The notes: generated by a model from the sequence alone, not told the origin. Counted from the stretch's first letter, positions 46,106 to 55,469 are shown. The stretch is DNA of 64,000 bases from CAVOGJ01 sp963700865 (GCA_963700865.1 CAVOZC010000002.1:310001-374000), one strand, 5' to 3'. Numbers and translations are program-made.

Positions 46106-46858
46106 TCAATCGTAGTCCTGTTCCGGTTCCGCCCACACAATGGCGTTGCCTTCTTCGTCGATATCGACGTGGATAACATTCGATCGGCAGCACACGGGAC
46201 AGTCCTCCACATAGGTCTGCTGGGTTCCCTGGGACACATCGATGGGAATCACGATCTCTTCACCACATGCGTCACAGATGTAGCGGCCATCTGTCGCGGA
46301 ACTGCGATACGGATTGAGCGTGGTGCAATCGAGAAAGACGTAGGGAGACTCGGCGATACGTCGAAAACCAAGCTGTTTCCACTCTTCCATCCGCAAGTCG
46401 AGTGACTCCTCGATCGCGACGGCCAAGCCACCCGGACAGAAGAGGACGACGCCGGTTTGCAGCAGTTGCAGCCGCAAGGTCGTTTGGTCGAATGCCGCTT
46501 GCGTTTGGATATCCTCGACCAATAGCAGATTGTCCCAGCTGGGTGCGATGTGATCGAATTCCTCGCGCGGTTCGCCCTGCTCGTCAAATAGAATCGTGTG
46601 TATGTCCGAGAGAAGGGCGGAAGCCGAATCGCACACCAGCAGCAAGGGCTGACCTTGATTGATGGCCGTCGTTGTGTTCACGAGCAAGAGGTCGACGGTG
46701 CCCACCACGTTCTCGTCCAAATCGCGGGCACTTCCCTTGATCGTGTGCACGTAATCATTGGGAGTGGTCCAAGGGGCGAGTCTCGCGGTGAGCGAGAACT
46801 CGACCGTACCATCAAATTCGTTCCCTGCCATGTGATGACTCACTCGGGCTGCAACCAT
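46106..46858 (-). CDS. Protein with C-terminal CPXCG zinc-binding domain and an acetyltransferase-like region
   Basis: About 250 residues; the start is unsure (ATG 46858 or 46831), and a longer frame would run into the beta-CASP gene. The C-terminus (CDACGEEIVIPIDVSQGTQQ, YVEDCPVCCRSNVIHVDI) matches the CPXCG Cys-rich family, a probable zinc site. The region before it (LLLVEDIQTQAAFDQTTLRLQLLQ, WKQLGFRRIAESPYVFLD) has the outline of a GNAT fold but no clear acetyl-CoA loop. It lies 31 bases after the beta-CASP gene, likely co-transcribed. The substrate is unknown. Confidence 0.65.
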   Translation of the reverse strand: MVAARVSHHMAGNEFDGTVEFSLTARLAPWTTPNDYVHTIKGSARDLDENVVGTVDLLLVNTTTAINQGQPLLLVCDSASALLSDIHTILFDEQGEPREEFDHIAPSWDNLLLVEDIQTQAAFDQTTLRLQLLQTGVVLFCPGGLAVAIEESLDLRMEEWKQLGFRRIAESPYVFLDCTTLNPYRSSATDGRYICDACGEEIVIPIDVSQGTQQTYVEDCPVCCRSNVIHVDIDEEGNAIVWAEPEQDYD

Positions 46859-46889
46859 GGGTGACCAGACCGCGACGGTCCCGATATCT

Positions 46890-48290
46890 TTATTCCAGGT
46901 CGACTGCCGAGCAATAGGCCGGTACGTCGACATCCCATTGACTCTTGCGCAGGGCCTTGGCCAGCGACTGAGAAGACGGTTCTTCTCCATGAGTCAGGAA
47001 GGTTCGCCGAGGCTGACGATGGATCGCCGTGGCCCAGCGCAACAGGGCATCCCGATCGGCGTGGCCCGAGAAGCCGAAAATCCGCGCAACGTTGGCCTTG
47101 ACGGAATGCTCCTGCCCATGAATTCGGACGAACGGTTTGCCGTCCAGAATGAGCCGGCCCAAGGTGCCTTGCCCCTGGTAGCCGACAAAAAGGAGCGTAT
47201 TGAGCGGATTGGAGATGTTGTTTTTAAGATGGTGCTTGATGCGACCCGCCGTACACATGCCCGATGTCGACATGATGATGGCGGGTCCATCAACCCGATT
47301 GATCGATTTCGATTCTTCCGTGGTGCGCACCATATGCAGTCCCGGAAATCGCAAGGGAGGAATGCCCGAACTGATTCTTTGCCATGTTGCTTCGTCGTAA
47401 GCATCTCGATGATTCCGAAATATCTCAGTCACATCGACCGCCATGGGGCTATCGAGAAAAATCGGCACATCGGGCAATCGCCGGGCATGCACCAGGCCGC
47501 TGAGGTGATACATCAGTTCCTGAGCCCGCTCGACAGCGAACGTGGGAATAATCACCTTGCCGCCGCGCTTCAGCGTGGCAGCACAAATGTCATGCAACTG
47601 GGTCTCGACATCACCCGCGTCCGCGTGATTTCGATCTCCGTAGGTTGATTCCATAATAAGATAGTCGGCAACTTCGACAGGCTGCGGATCGCGAATCAGC
47701 GGTTTGCCCCATTGCCCAATGTCGCCGGAAAAAACGAGCTGGCGTGTTTCGCCCGTTGAGGTCCGCACGCTCAGTCGCAGGGTGGCCGAGCCGAGAATGT
47801 GGCCTGCCTCCTGGAAGATCACCGAGACTCCCTCAAGCAAGTCAATCGGTGTGTTGTAAGGAACGCCGTCGAGCAACCTCACGGCAGCAATCGCGTCCTG
47901 GTCGTCATAGAGAGGCTCGTACGGATGCGGGCTGACATGCCCCTGCTTTTTATGCCTTTTCTGCTTGTATTTAACATCTTCCATTTGAATATGCGCCGCG
48001 TCCTTGAGCATGATCTCCGTCAGATCGACGGTCGGAAGCGTGGCGACGATACGTCCCTTAAAGCCTTGCCGTACCAGCCGCGGTAGCAATCCCACGTGGT
48101 CGATATGCGCATGGGTGATAATGACCAGATCGATGCTCGATGCTTCCAAGGGGCAGTTGTCCCAATTGCGGTGCTCGAACTCGCGCTCTTGAAACATGCC
48201 GCAGTCGATGAGGATCCGCCGCCCACTGATTTCGAGGCAATAGCGCGAGCCCGTGACCTGCCGATTGGCTCCCAGGAAATGCAGCTTCAC
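46890..48290 (-). CDS. Metallo-beta-lactamase/beta-CASP family nuclease (RNA-processing type)
   Basis: 466 residues; GTG 48290 with GGGAGAGA upstream. The metal site HAHIDHVG and the later MESTYGDRNH are those of beta-CASP enzymes; the beta-CASP part holds VIIPTFAVERAQEL, PIFLDSPMAVDVTEIF and MSTSGMCTAGR, and the C-terminal motif GFSGHADRDALL completes the metal centre. The family (CPSF73/YSH1-like in bacteria) cuts RNA. The order is complete, so an active ribonuclease is expected. Confidence 0.88.
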   Translation of the reverse strand: MKLHFLGANRQVTGSRYCLEISGRRILIDCGMFQEREFEHRNWDNCPLEASSIDLVIITHAHIDHVGLLPRLVRQGFKGRIVATLPTVDLTEIMLKDAAHIQMEDVKYKQKRHKKQGHVSPHPYEPLYDDQDAIAAVRLLDGVPYNTPIDLLEGVSVIFQEAGHILGSATLRLSVRTSTGETRQLVFSGDIGQWGKPLIRDPQPVEVADYLIMESTYGDRNHADAGDVETQLHDICAATLKRGGKVIIPTFAVERAQELMYHLSGLVHARRLPDVPIFLDSPMAVDVTEIFRNHRDAYDEATWQRISSGIPPLRFPGLHMVRTTEESKSINRVDGPAIIMSTSGMCTAGRIKHHLKNNISNPLNTLLFVGYQGQGTLGRLILDGKPFVRIHGQEHSVKANVARIFGFSGHADRDALLRWATAIHRQPRRTFLTHGEEPSSQSLAKALRKSQWDVDVPAYCSAVDLE

Positions 48291-48494
48291 GTGGTTTCTC
48301 TCCCGTATGGACTTATCCGCGACAAACAGGCACGATAGTCTATGTGATCACGCTCACAGCTCACAGGTCGGACTGGGGCCCGCATCCCCGCGACGGTCGG
48401 GCAGGGAAGTTTACCCTTGCTTGCTACCCAGTCGCTACCGTCGGTGGTCCGGATTTTCAGTCAGCTCCCCGGACAGCAAGCGGACGTTCCCATC

Positions 48495-49535
48495 ATGTTG
48501 CCCGATTCGTTACTCTCTGGTCGCTTGCCGCTGCCTTTGCTGGTGACAGGACTCACGGGCGTCGCGGGATTCAACGCCTTCGCCTACTTTCGGCGACAAT
48601 TTCCTCACCGGGTGTTTGCCATCCGACAGGAGAATAATTGGCCTTTGAGCGGCCCGGGTGTCTTGCCTTGTGATGCGGAGGATCGGCAGAGGCTGGAACA
48701 ACTCTTCGACGAGCATCGTTTTGCGTCCGTGCTGAATTGCGCGGGAAACTGCGCGCTCAAATCGTGCGAGCTTGACCCCGAGATGGCTTTCCGGATCAAT
48801 CTGCAGGGCGTTCGTAACCTCTTGGACGTGGTCCACGACCGGCCGGTGCGGTTTGTGCACGTATCGATCGATCTCGTATTTTCCGGCAGAGGGCAGGGGG
48901 GGCATCTGGAGCAAGATTGGACCGACCCGGTAACCGTCTATGGCAAGTCCATGGCGGCGGCGGAGCATCTGGTGCAGTTGGCGTGCCCCGCTGCGTGTCT
49001 ACTCAGAATTTCCCTCCCGATGGGCGTCAGTTACAGCGGACACGCCGGAGCCATCGATTGGATACAGTCTCGATTCAAGGCGGACAAACCCGCGACCTTG
49101 TATTACGACGAGATTCGCACGCCGACCTATACGGATTGCCTGAATCGTGTTTTTCATTGTGCGTTGCAGAGTGATTGGGCTGGCCTGTTTCATGCCGGCG
49201 GACATCGACGATTGAGCCTGTACCAGATCGCACAAATTATTAACCGCCTGGGCGGCTACGATCCGGACCTGTTGATCGGCTGCTATCGTCGTGAAGCCGG
49301 TCCGTTACCTCCCCGCGCCGGCAACGTGACGCTCGATTCGGCCAAGCTGGAGGACTGCCTAGGGCATCCCCCATTCGATCCCTGGCCCTTTCATGAGCAT
49401 CATGTTCCCGTGGATCGCCGTTGGCATTACGAACGCCCCGCGCACGAGTCAGGATCGCCGACGTTTCTCGCCCAGATGCTGTATCATCATCCGGCACAGC
49501 TCTCCTGGCTGTCCGCGGCATGGCCGCGGTCGTGA
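48495..49535 (+). CDS. NAD(P)-dependent sugar reductase, RmlD-like SDR
   Basis: 346 residues from ATG 48495 (MLPDSLLSG). The Rossmann start is LLVTGLTGVAGFNAFAYF, with a degenerate GxxGxxG. The catalytic region VSIDLVFSGRG and YGKSMAAAE (YxxxK) are those of RmlD-type dTDP-4-dehydrorhamnose reductases or related extended SDRs. The last 60 residues carry no known domain. It is followed by a glycosyltransferase gene 55 bases on, so a role in sugar or polysaccharide synthesis is plausible. Confidence 0.75.
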   Translation: MLPDSLLSGRLPLPLLVTGLTGVAGFNAFAYFRRQFPHRVFAIRQENNWPLSGPGVLPCDAEDRQRLEQLFDEHRFASVLNCAGNCALKSCELDPEMAFRINLQGVRNLLDVVHDRPVRFVHVSIDLVFSGRGQGGHLEQDWTDPVTVYGKSMAAAEHLVQLACPAACLLRISLPMGVSYSGHAGAIDWIQSRFKADKPATLYYDEIRTPTYTDCLNRVFHCALQSDWAGLFHAGGHRRLSLYQIAQIINRLGGYDPDLLIGCYRREAGPLPPRAGNVTLDSAKLEDCLGHPPFDPWPFHEHHVPVDRRWHYERPAHESGSPTFLAQMLYHHPAQLSWLSAAWPRS

Positions 49536-49589
49536 CTCCTGATCTCTCTTGAAATTTCGTCCAGCATTCTTTCATGCAAGCGTCCTCTT

Positions 49590-50309
49590 ATGCATCCACT
49601 GCTCGTCGGTCTGGCCACCTATAATGAACGTGAGAACCTGCCACGGCTGACCGAGTCGCTCTTTCGCGTTCAGCCGCGGTGCGACCTGCTCATTGTCGAT
49701 GACCATTCGCCCGACGGCACAGGAGCCTGGTGCGACGAGGTGGCAAAAAGAGACTCCCGTGTGCATGTGATCCATCGGCCTGGGAAAGCCGGATTGGGAA
49801 CGGCCACGCTCGAGATCATCCGCTACGCGGTCGAGCACGAATACCACTGGCTGATCACGCTCGACGCTGATCTGAGCCACGATCCGGTCGACATCGAGCG
49901 CATGCTGACGGCGATTCAGAGCCATCCGGACCTGGATGTCGTGGTCGGGTCCCGTTACGTGGTCGGTGGACGCATCGTCGGTTGGCCGTGGCATCGGCGA
50001 CTGATCAGCCGCCTGGTCAACTGGACGGCACACTGGGGATTGGGGCTGCCCGTTCGCGACTGTAGCGGTGCGTTTCGCTGTTATCGGGTTGCCGCCTTGG
50101 CCAACGTCAACTGGTGTACCTTGCGTTCTCGGGGGTATTCGATCTACGAAGAGACGCTGGTCGAACTTCACCGCCGCGGCGCCCGGATGGTGGAAACGCC
50201 GATTACGTTTTCCGATCGCGCGCACGGCGCGACGAAGGCCGGCCTGAGGGAAATGATAACGTCGGCGTGGCAACTACTGCGGCTGCTGATGAGCCGCCTG
50301 GTGGGATAG
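49590..50309 (+). CDS. DPM1-type polyprenyl-phosphate glycosyltransferase (GT2)
   Basis: 239 residues. GT-A motifs: GLATYNERENLP, LLIVDDHSPDGTG, ITLDADLSHDP (DxD-like) and VGSRYVVGGRIVGWP, as in dolichol/polyprenol-phosphate mannose synthases. No C-terminal membrane helices, so it is the soluble type. It transfers a sugar from a nucleotide to a lipid phosphate. The last codons and the TAG stop come from a dispersed repeat (GTGGGATAG, 50301-50309). Confidence 0.85.
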   Translation: MHPLLVGLATYNERENLPRLTESLFRVQPRCDLLIVDDHSPDGTGAWCDEVAKRDSRVHVIHRPGKAGLGTATLEIIRYAVEHEYHWLITLDADLSHDPVDIERMLTAIQSHPDLDVVVGSRYVVGGRIVGWPWHRRLISRLVNWTAHWGLGLPVRDCSGAFRCYRVAALANVNWCTLRSRGYSIYEETLVELHRRGARMVETPITFSDRAHGATKAGLREMITSAWQLLRLLMSRLVG

Positions 50310-50324
50310 GCATCTTGCCTGTCA
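50301..50324. repeat. Dispersed 24-base repeat overlapping the end of the glycosyltransferase gene
   Basis: This is the same 24-base half-repeat as at 1294-1317 with one change (GGCATCTTGCC core). It overlaps the stop codon of the gene ending at 50309. Confidence 0.8.
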
Positions 50325-50569
50325 TTTGCAGGGTCGTGGTAGTCGCCAGACCTTGCAGATGGCGGTAGCCCGAATCGACCGAGCAGACCGCCTGAGCGGT
50401 AAATCCGTTCTGATCGGCCGGAACCTGTTCCGTGGGCATGGCTCGCAGGCCGGCGATTTCCACGGCGGACCATGTCATGTGCTACGTTTTCCGAGCGGCA
50501 TTCCCGGCCGCTCGGTCCGCGCCCCGCGGAGCCGCCTGCCCCATCTCCCTCCGCGACAAGACAATTACG

Positions 50570-52660
50570 ATGCAAGAACAGACTCGACTGCGTTGGCTCG
50601 TGTGGATTTTCGCAGCCACGATTTTTGTGAGTGCCTTTCTGGTCTTTCAGGTCCAGCCGATCATCAGCAAGACGATTTTGCCGTGGTTTGGGGGCAGCCC
50701 GGCGGTCTGGACGACTTGCATGCTGTTCTTCCAAGTCGTGTTGTTCGCCGGCTACACTTACGCCCACCTCCTCAATAAACTGCCACCGCGGTGGCAATTG
50801 GTCGTACATATCGGCATGTTGGCAGGAGCCCTGCTGCTCTTGCCGATCACGCCGAGCGGTGCCTGGAAGCCGCAACCGGACGCCGAGCCGACTTGGCGGA
50901 TCCTTCTACTCCTGGCCGCCAACGTGGGTCTGCCTTACTTTTTGCTGTCTGCCACGGGGCCGCTGGTTCAAGCCTGGTTTGCCCGCACGTGCGGCGGTCG
51001 GTCGCCCTACCGGTTGTACGCTTTGTCGAATATCGGGTCCCTGGCTGCCCTTTTGAGTTACCCGTTCCTGGTCGAACCGGCCATGAATACCCGCTTGCAG
51101 GGAAGTCTTTGGTCAATCGGGTTTGGCCTGTTCGCACTGCTTTGCGCCAGCTGCGCTTTTCGCATGCTCCGCAATGGCAAGCGTGCCTTACGCGAAGCGG
51201 CTGCCGAGGGGCAAACGTGCGAAGCCGACCCGACGGATGTGGCTCCCACATGGGGTCAGCGGTTGTCGTGGTTGCTACTGCCCGCGTTCGCTTCGATCAT
51301 GCTACTGGCCACGACAAATCATGTTTGTCAGGACGTGGCGGTGATTCCCTTCTTATGGATCCTGCCGCTCAGCCTGTACCTCGCCACGTTCATTATTTGC
51401 TTTGATAGCGAGGGCTGGTATTGGCGAAGCGCGTATGGTTTGGGAACGATGCTGACGGTAGTTGGGGTGAGCCTCATGATGCTGACCGGTCTGTACCCGC
51501 CGCTGTTTCTCGAAGTCGGGATTTACTTCGCGGCCATGTTCTTCGTGTGCATGCTCTGCCACGGTGAGTTGGTGCGGCGGAAGCCGACGCCTCAATATTT
51601 GACCAGTTTCTATCTGATGAGTTCTGCCGGTGGCGCCGTGGGCGGGCTGTTCGTCGCGGTGGTGTGCCCGGCCATTTTTTATAACTACTTCGAGCTAAAT
51701 CTGGGGCTGTTGATCGGATTCCTCTTCGGGGCGGTCGTGTACTTCGGCAGTCTTGCCCCCGCGGACGTCGGGCGGATGTCGAAGTGGCGAATCGCCACGG
51801 CCGGTTTGGTTTTTCTGGCGTTGCTCGGCGTGATCCGCGCCCAATTGGGAGCGGCCCCCATGGGACACATGGCGATTGCCCGTAATTTTTATGGCGTCAT
51901 CACGGTGGACGAACGCCATACCGACGATTCGCAGCGGCGGGGGCGTGTCATGGTGCATGGGCGGATCGTGCATGGTTTTCAGTATGCGGCGCCCGAAAAG
52001 CGACATGTGGCCACCAAGTACTTCGCTCCGGAAAGCGGCATCGGTACGACTCTGACGCGTTTCCCACGTACAGGACCCCTGCGAGTCGGCGTCATCGGAC
52101 TGGGCGTGGGCACCATTGCCACCTACGGCAAACCAGGAGATTACTACCGGTTTTATGAAATCAATCCGATCGTGATTGATATGGCCAAGAAATACTTCAC
52201 ATACCTGGACGATTGTCAGGCCAAGGTCGACGTCGTCCTCGGCGATGGCCGCTTGTCGCTCGAGAGTGAACCTGATCAGCACTTCGATGTGCTCATTCTG
52301 GATGCGTTCAGTGGCGATGGCGTCCCCACGCACCTGCTGACGCAGGAAGCCATCGATATCTATCTGCGGCACCTCAATCCGGGGGGCGTCCTGGCCGCAA
52401 ACATCAGCAATCGGCGAGTCGATTTGCGGGGGGTCTTTACTCGCCTGGCCGAGTACGCTGATCTGCAACCCATCGAGATTATTGCCGAGGCGAGTGGTGA
52501 GGAGGGACTTTCCAGTTCGCACTGGATGCTCGGCACCCGCAACCAGCAATTCATCAGCGACGATGTGGTGCAGGCCGCCGCGGTGGGGATGCAAGGACGG
52601 TATGCCCACATTCCCCTCTGGACTGACGAATACACGAATTTGCTGCAGGTGCTCAAGTAA
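50570..52660 (+). CDS. Membrane protein fused to spermidine-synthase-like methyltransferase-fold domain
   Basis: 696 residues from ATG 50570 (MQEQTRLRW). The first 400 residues carry about ten transmembrane helices (LVWIFAATIFVSAFLVFQVQPI, LLLLAANVGLPYFLLSATGPL, IPFLWILPLSLYLATFIICF). The C-terminal domain from about 470 has the Rossmann fold of polyamine synthases: VGVIGLGVGTIATYG, YEINPIVIDMAKKYF, VVLGDGRLSLESE, DVLILDAFSGDGVPTHLL. This is the family annotated as fused MFS/spermidine synthase. Its true substrate is not established. Confidence 0.82.
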   Translation: MQEQTRLRWLVWIFAATIFVSAFLVFQVQPIISKTILPWFGGSPAVWTTCMLFFQVVLFAGYTYAHLLNKLPPRWQLVVHIGMLAGALLLLPITPSGAWKPQPDAEPTWRILLLLAANVGLPYFLLSATGPLVQAWFARTCGGRSPYRLYALSNIGSLAALLSYPFLVEPAMNTRLQGSLWSIGFGLFALLCASCAFRMLRNGKRALREAAAEGQTCEADPTDVAPTWGQRLSWLLLPAFASIMLLATTNHVCQDVAVIPFLWILPLSLYLATFIICFDSEGWYWRSAYGLGTMLTVVGVSLMMLTGLYPPLFLEVGIYFAAMFFVCMLCHGELVRRKPTPQYLTSFYLMSSAGGAVGGLFVAVVCPAIFYNYFELNLGLLIGFLFGAVVYFGSLAPADVGRMSKWRIATAGLVFLALLGVIRAQLGAAPMGHMAIARNFYGVITVDERHTDDSQRRGRVMVHGRIVHGFQYAAPEKRHVATKYFAPESGIGTTLTRFPRTGPLRVGVIGLGVGTIATYGKPGDYYRFYEINPIVIDMAKKYFTYLDDCQAKVDVVLGDGRLSLESEPDQHFDVLILDAFSGDGVPTHLLTQEAIDIYLRHLNPGGVLAANISNRRVDLRGVFTRLAEYADLQPIEIIAEASGEEGLSSSHWMLGTRNQQFISDDVVQAAAVGMQGRYAHIPLWTDEYTNLLQVLK

Positions 52661-53240
52661 CGTGAACGTGGCAGAGTGGTCTCGGGACCGACTGTGGCAA
52701 GATGCCCCAGCCACGTTTTGGAGTGCGGCGATGCTACGCCGCTCTGGCCGGCATGTGATCCGCATGTTGACCAGTCTTGGCGGCTGTGAGCCTGTCTCGT
52801 CCTCGGCGCGGACGGACTGTGGCAAGATGCCCCAGCCACGTTTTGGAGTGCGGCGATGCTACGCCGCTCTGGCCGGCATGTGATCCGCATGTTGACCAGT
52901 CTTGGCGGCTGTGAGCCTGTCTCGTCCTCGGCGCGGACGGACTGTGGCAGGATGCCCCAGCCACGTTTTGGAGTGCGGCGATGCTACGCCGCTTTGGCCG
53001 GCATGTGATCCGCATGTTGACCAGTCTTGGGGGCTGTGAGCCTGTCTCGTCCTCGGCACGGACGGACTGTGGCAAGATGCCCCAGCCACGTTTTCGCGGC
53101 CGCAGTCCCTGATCGGTGCTCCGCAAAACACCGCCCTTTCGGCCAAGTTTGACAGCCGAGGGACCACTATGCCAAAGTAACGTTCGTCGATGGCCATGCC
53201 ATCATCCTGCGAATCAGCTTGGCGATGGGAGGGGGGAAAC
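52661..53240. other. Gene-free region with the 125-bp hairpin array
   Basis: 580 bases between the spermidine-synthase-like gene and DUF1598. It is largely the array at 52688-53096. The last 145 bases probably carry the DUF1598 promoter; ORFs across it are repeat translations. Confidence 0.6.
52688..53096. repeat. Tandem array of four 125-bp hairpin units
   Basis: GTGGCAAGATGCCCCAGCCAC-type hairpins occur at 52694, 52819, 52944 and 53069 (exactly 125 bases apart; the third has GGCAGGATGCC). Each is followed by GTGCGGCGATGCTACGCCGC, itself a 6-bp stem (GCGGCG/CGCCGC), then CTGGCCGGCATGTGATCC and GTTGACCAGTCTTGG. It is the inverted form of the single repeat near 22995, with a different tail. 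Copies are nearly identical. Confidence 0.95.
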
Positions 53241-55031
53241 ATGCCACGGAGTGACCGTGCGACGGGTGGTGGATTGTGGTGGGCGTGGCTGACGATATGC
53301 CTGTGCCCGTTGCCAGTCGCCTGGGGACAGACGAATGACTCCCCCGCAACGTGGCAATCGCGACTCGATGCCGGCGAATACGCGATCGCTCTCCGCGAAA
53401 TCAGGCAATTGCCAACTTCCGCGGAGCGGGACCAGGCACTGGCCACCGTGGCAGCGCATCAAGCTTCGCGGGGAGCCGCGGAGGCGGCCACGCGAACCGT
53501 CCTCGAGATCCGTTCCGACCTGCTGCAGTTCCAGACGCTCAACCAGTTCCGCCCGTTTGTGGGAGGCAATGTTCCCGTGCTTGGTGGGAACGGACCATTC
53601 GCCGGGAATGGATTCAATAACGGTTTCGGAAACGCGCTGAACGGCGTGGGGAATCCGTTCGGCCCCGGCATGGTGGATGGCGCGGGCAACACGGGAGGGG
53701 GTGTGCAGGCGGACTTCGACACATTGATCGAGTTGATCACGCGGACGGTGTCACCGGAATCGTGGGAAGACGTCGGCGGCGCGGGGACGATCGCCGAATT
53801 TCCCACGGGCGTGCTGATTGATGCGGCCGGTTGGATGCGTGAGATTCCCGCAGGGGAACTCGCAAGCCGGGCCGTCGCTCCACTGCCGAGCGACCCGGAG
53901 CTGATTCATATTTCGTTGCCACGCTTGGAGGCTGCCTTGCTTGCGCAACGCGCATTGGGGCTACCTCCGAGCGATTCGATGCGGCGATTGGATGGCTTGG
54001 CGAAGATCGATTACGTCCTGGTGGATCCGTCCGCTCACGATGTGCTGCTGGTGGGACCCCGCGCGACGGATGCGGCGGCGACTTCCGCCGGTCGCTTGAG
54101 CGATTTGTGCGTCGCCTTGCAGAACGCCTGGCAGGGTGATGGCCGCATGGTCTGTTCGATCACACCGCGGCAGCAAAACCTCGCGGCAACGCAGGCTTTT
54201 CTGACCGTATCCGCCGCGACGCCGCTGAAGCCAGGACGCCGCAGGGAATGGCTGAACCAGTTGCGGGACAAGCTGGGCAGACAGGACATTGAATTCTCCG
54301 GCGTGCCGACCGATTCGCACACGGCCCAAGTGCTTGTCGCCGCCGATTACCATATGAAGCTTGTGGGCATGGGCCTCCGCCCGGCCGTGGCGGGTGTCGA
54401 GAGTTATCTGGATACGGTCGAACCGGACGCGGATGGAACTCTGCCGGCGATGGACGTTCTCCGCTGGTGGTTCACGCTCAGCGCCGAGCCGGTGATCACC
54501 AACTCGGCCCGTACCGCTTTCCGACTTCCGACCGCTGCGGTGCGCGTGCAGAGTGAAAACGAGATGCTTGCGGATCGCGGCATCCGCGTCCACACGGGCG
54601 CGTCCGAGCCGCTCAACCGGCGATTTGCTACCAGCTTCAGCGAGCATTTTTCCGAACTGGAAGCTACCTATCCTATTTATCACGACCTGCATGCCATCTT
54701 TGATTTGGCGATCGTGGCTGCCGTGCTCCGCGACGAGGCGGTATTGGAGAGGATCGAATGGCAGCCCACGCTGCTGGCGTCGCTGGACCCCTATGTGGTG
54801 CCGCGTTATCAGACGCCGCGGGAGGTGGAATCGGTCATCAACCATCGCCTACTAAACAAGACGACAATTATCGCGGGCATCAGCGGGGGCGTCGATTTGG
54901 CGCCGCGACGAGATCTCGAGCGTCCACGGATTCGCCCGGGCGAATATGACCTGGATCGCGTGGGCCAGGAAGGCCGGCCGCGAGAGGATCGGCACGCCTC
55001 GTCGAAGGCAACGGTGCATTGGCATTGGTAA
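53241..55031 (+). CDS. DUF1598 family exported protein
   Basis: 596 residues from ATG 53241, GGGAGGGGGG upstream. Signal peptide (MPRSDRATGGGLWWAWLTICLCPLPVAWG), then a TPR-like helical pair, then a Gly/Asn-rich linker (FAGNGFNNGFGNALNGVGN), then the domain with WMREIPAGEL, ISLPRLEAALLAQRALG, LDGLAKIDYVLVDP, RLSDLCVALQNAWQG, which I take as the planctomycete-specific DUF1598. Helical C-terminus with charged end. Function unknown; the family is confined mainly to this phylum. Confidence 0.75.
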   Translation: MPRSDRATGGGLWWAWLTICLCPLPVAWGQTNDSPATWQSRLDAGEYAIALREIRQLPTSAERDQALATVAAHQASRGAAEAATRTVLEIRSDLLQFQTLNQFRPFVGGNVPVLGGNGPFAGNGFNNGFGNALNGVGNPFGPGMVDGAGNTGGGVQADFDTLIELITRTVSPESWEDVGGAGTIAEFPTGVLIDAAGWMREIPAGELASRAVAPLPSDPELIHISLPRLEAALLAQRALGLPPSDSMRRLDGLAKIDYVLVDPSAHDVLLVGPRATDAAATSAGRLSDLCVALQNAWQGDGRMVCSITPRQQNLAATQAFLTVSAATPLKPGRRREWLNQLRDKLGRQDIEFSGVPTDSHTAQVLVAADYHMKLVGMGLRPAVAGVESYLDTVEPDADGTLPAMDVLRWWFTLSAEPVITNSARTAFRLPTAAVRVQSENEMLADRGIRVHTGASEPLNRRFATSFSEHFSELEATYPIYHDLHAIFDLAIVAAVLRDEAVLERIEWQPTLLASLDPYVVPRYQTPREVESVINHRLLNKTTIIAGISGGVDLAPRRDLERPRIRPGEYDLDRVGQEGRPREDRHASSKATVHWHW

Positions 55032-55071
55032 GGCAAGTTGGCCTGGTTGCAAAAAACGACTGCCAAAGTCG

Positions 55072-55458
55072 CTACGAATCTTTCTCGACTGTCGAATAGC
55101 GTTTGCCACACAGTTCGCATTGACTGGAGGGGATCACATCCTGCACGACTCGCCACACATGGTCGCAGTCGCCAGGCGGACGAACCCGTGCCAGCCCGCA
55201 GTGCAGGCAGACATCATCGGGCAGCGCGGATAGAGGGTGTCCGTATTCGTGTTGGCACCCATTATTCAATCGCTCGCCTTCTTCTTGCTTGCGCCGTTTT
55301 CGTCGTTCGGTGTATTCCTTGGCGAGTTGATCCAGTTCGTGGTTGCTGCGGGCGTCGGAAAACACGGTCCAAAATGACTTGAGGACCAGAAAGACGCAAT
55401 ACAGCAGGATCAGTGCCAGCAGGGCGGCGCCGAGATAGGCGAAGAAGGTACCGCGCAT
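55072..55458 (-). CDS. Membrane protein with zinc-ribbon-like C-terminus
   Basis: 128 residues. One N-terminal transmembrane helix (YLGAALLALILLYCVFLVLKSF), a charged helix (ELDQLAKEYTERRKRRKQEEGE), then Cys/His pairs (GCQHEYGH, VCLHCGLARV, GDCDHVW, QCELCGKRY), likely two zinc ribbons. It lies 11 bases after uvrA on the same strand and is probably co-transcribed with it. No family recognised. Confidence 0.7.
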   Translation of the reverse strand: MRGTFFAYLGAALLALILLYCVFLVLKSFWTVFSDARSNHELDQLAKEYTERRKRRKQEEGERLNNGCQHEYGHPLSALPDDVCLHCGLARVRPPGDCDHVWRVVQDVIPSSQCELCGKRYSTVEKDS

Positions 55459-55469
55459 GTTCGAACTTC

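Noticed and set aside
51695..52825. 376-residue minus-strand ORF
   Set aside because: Opposite the spermidine-synthase-like gene and running into the 125-bp array; no motif.
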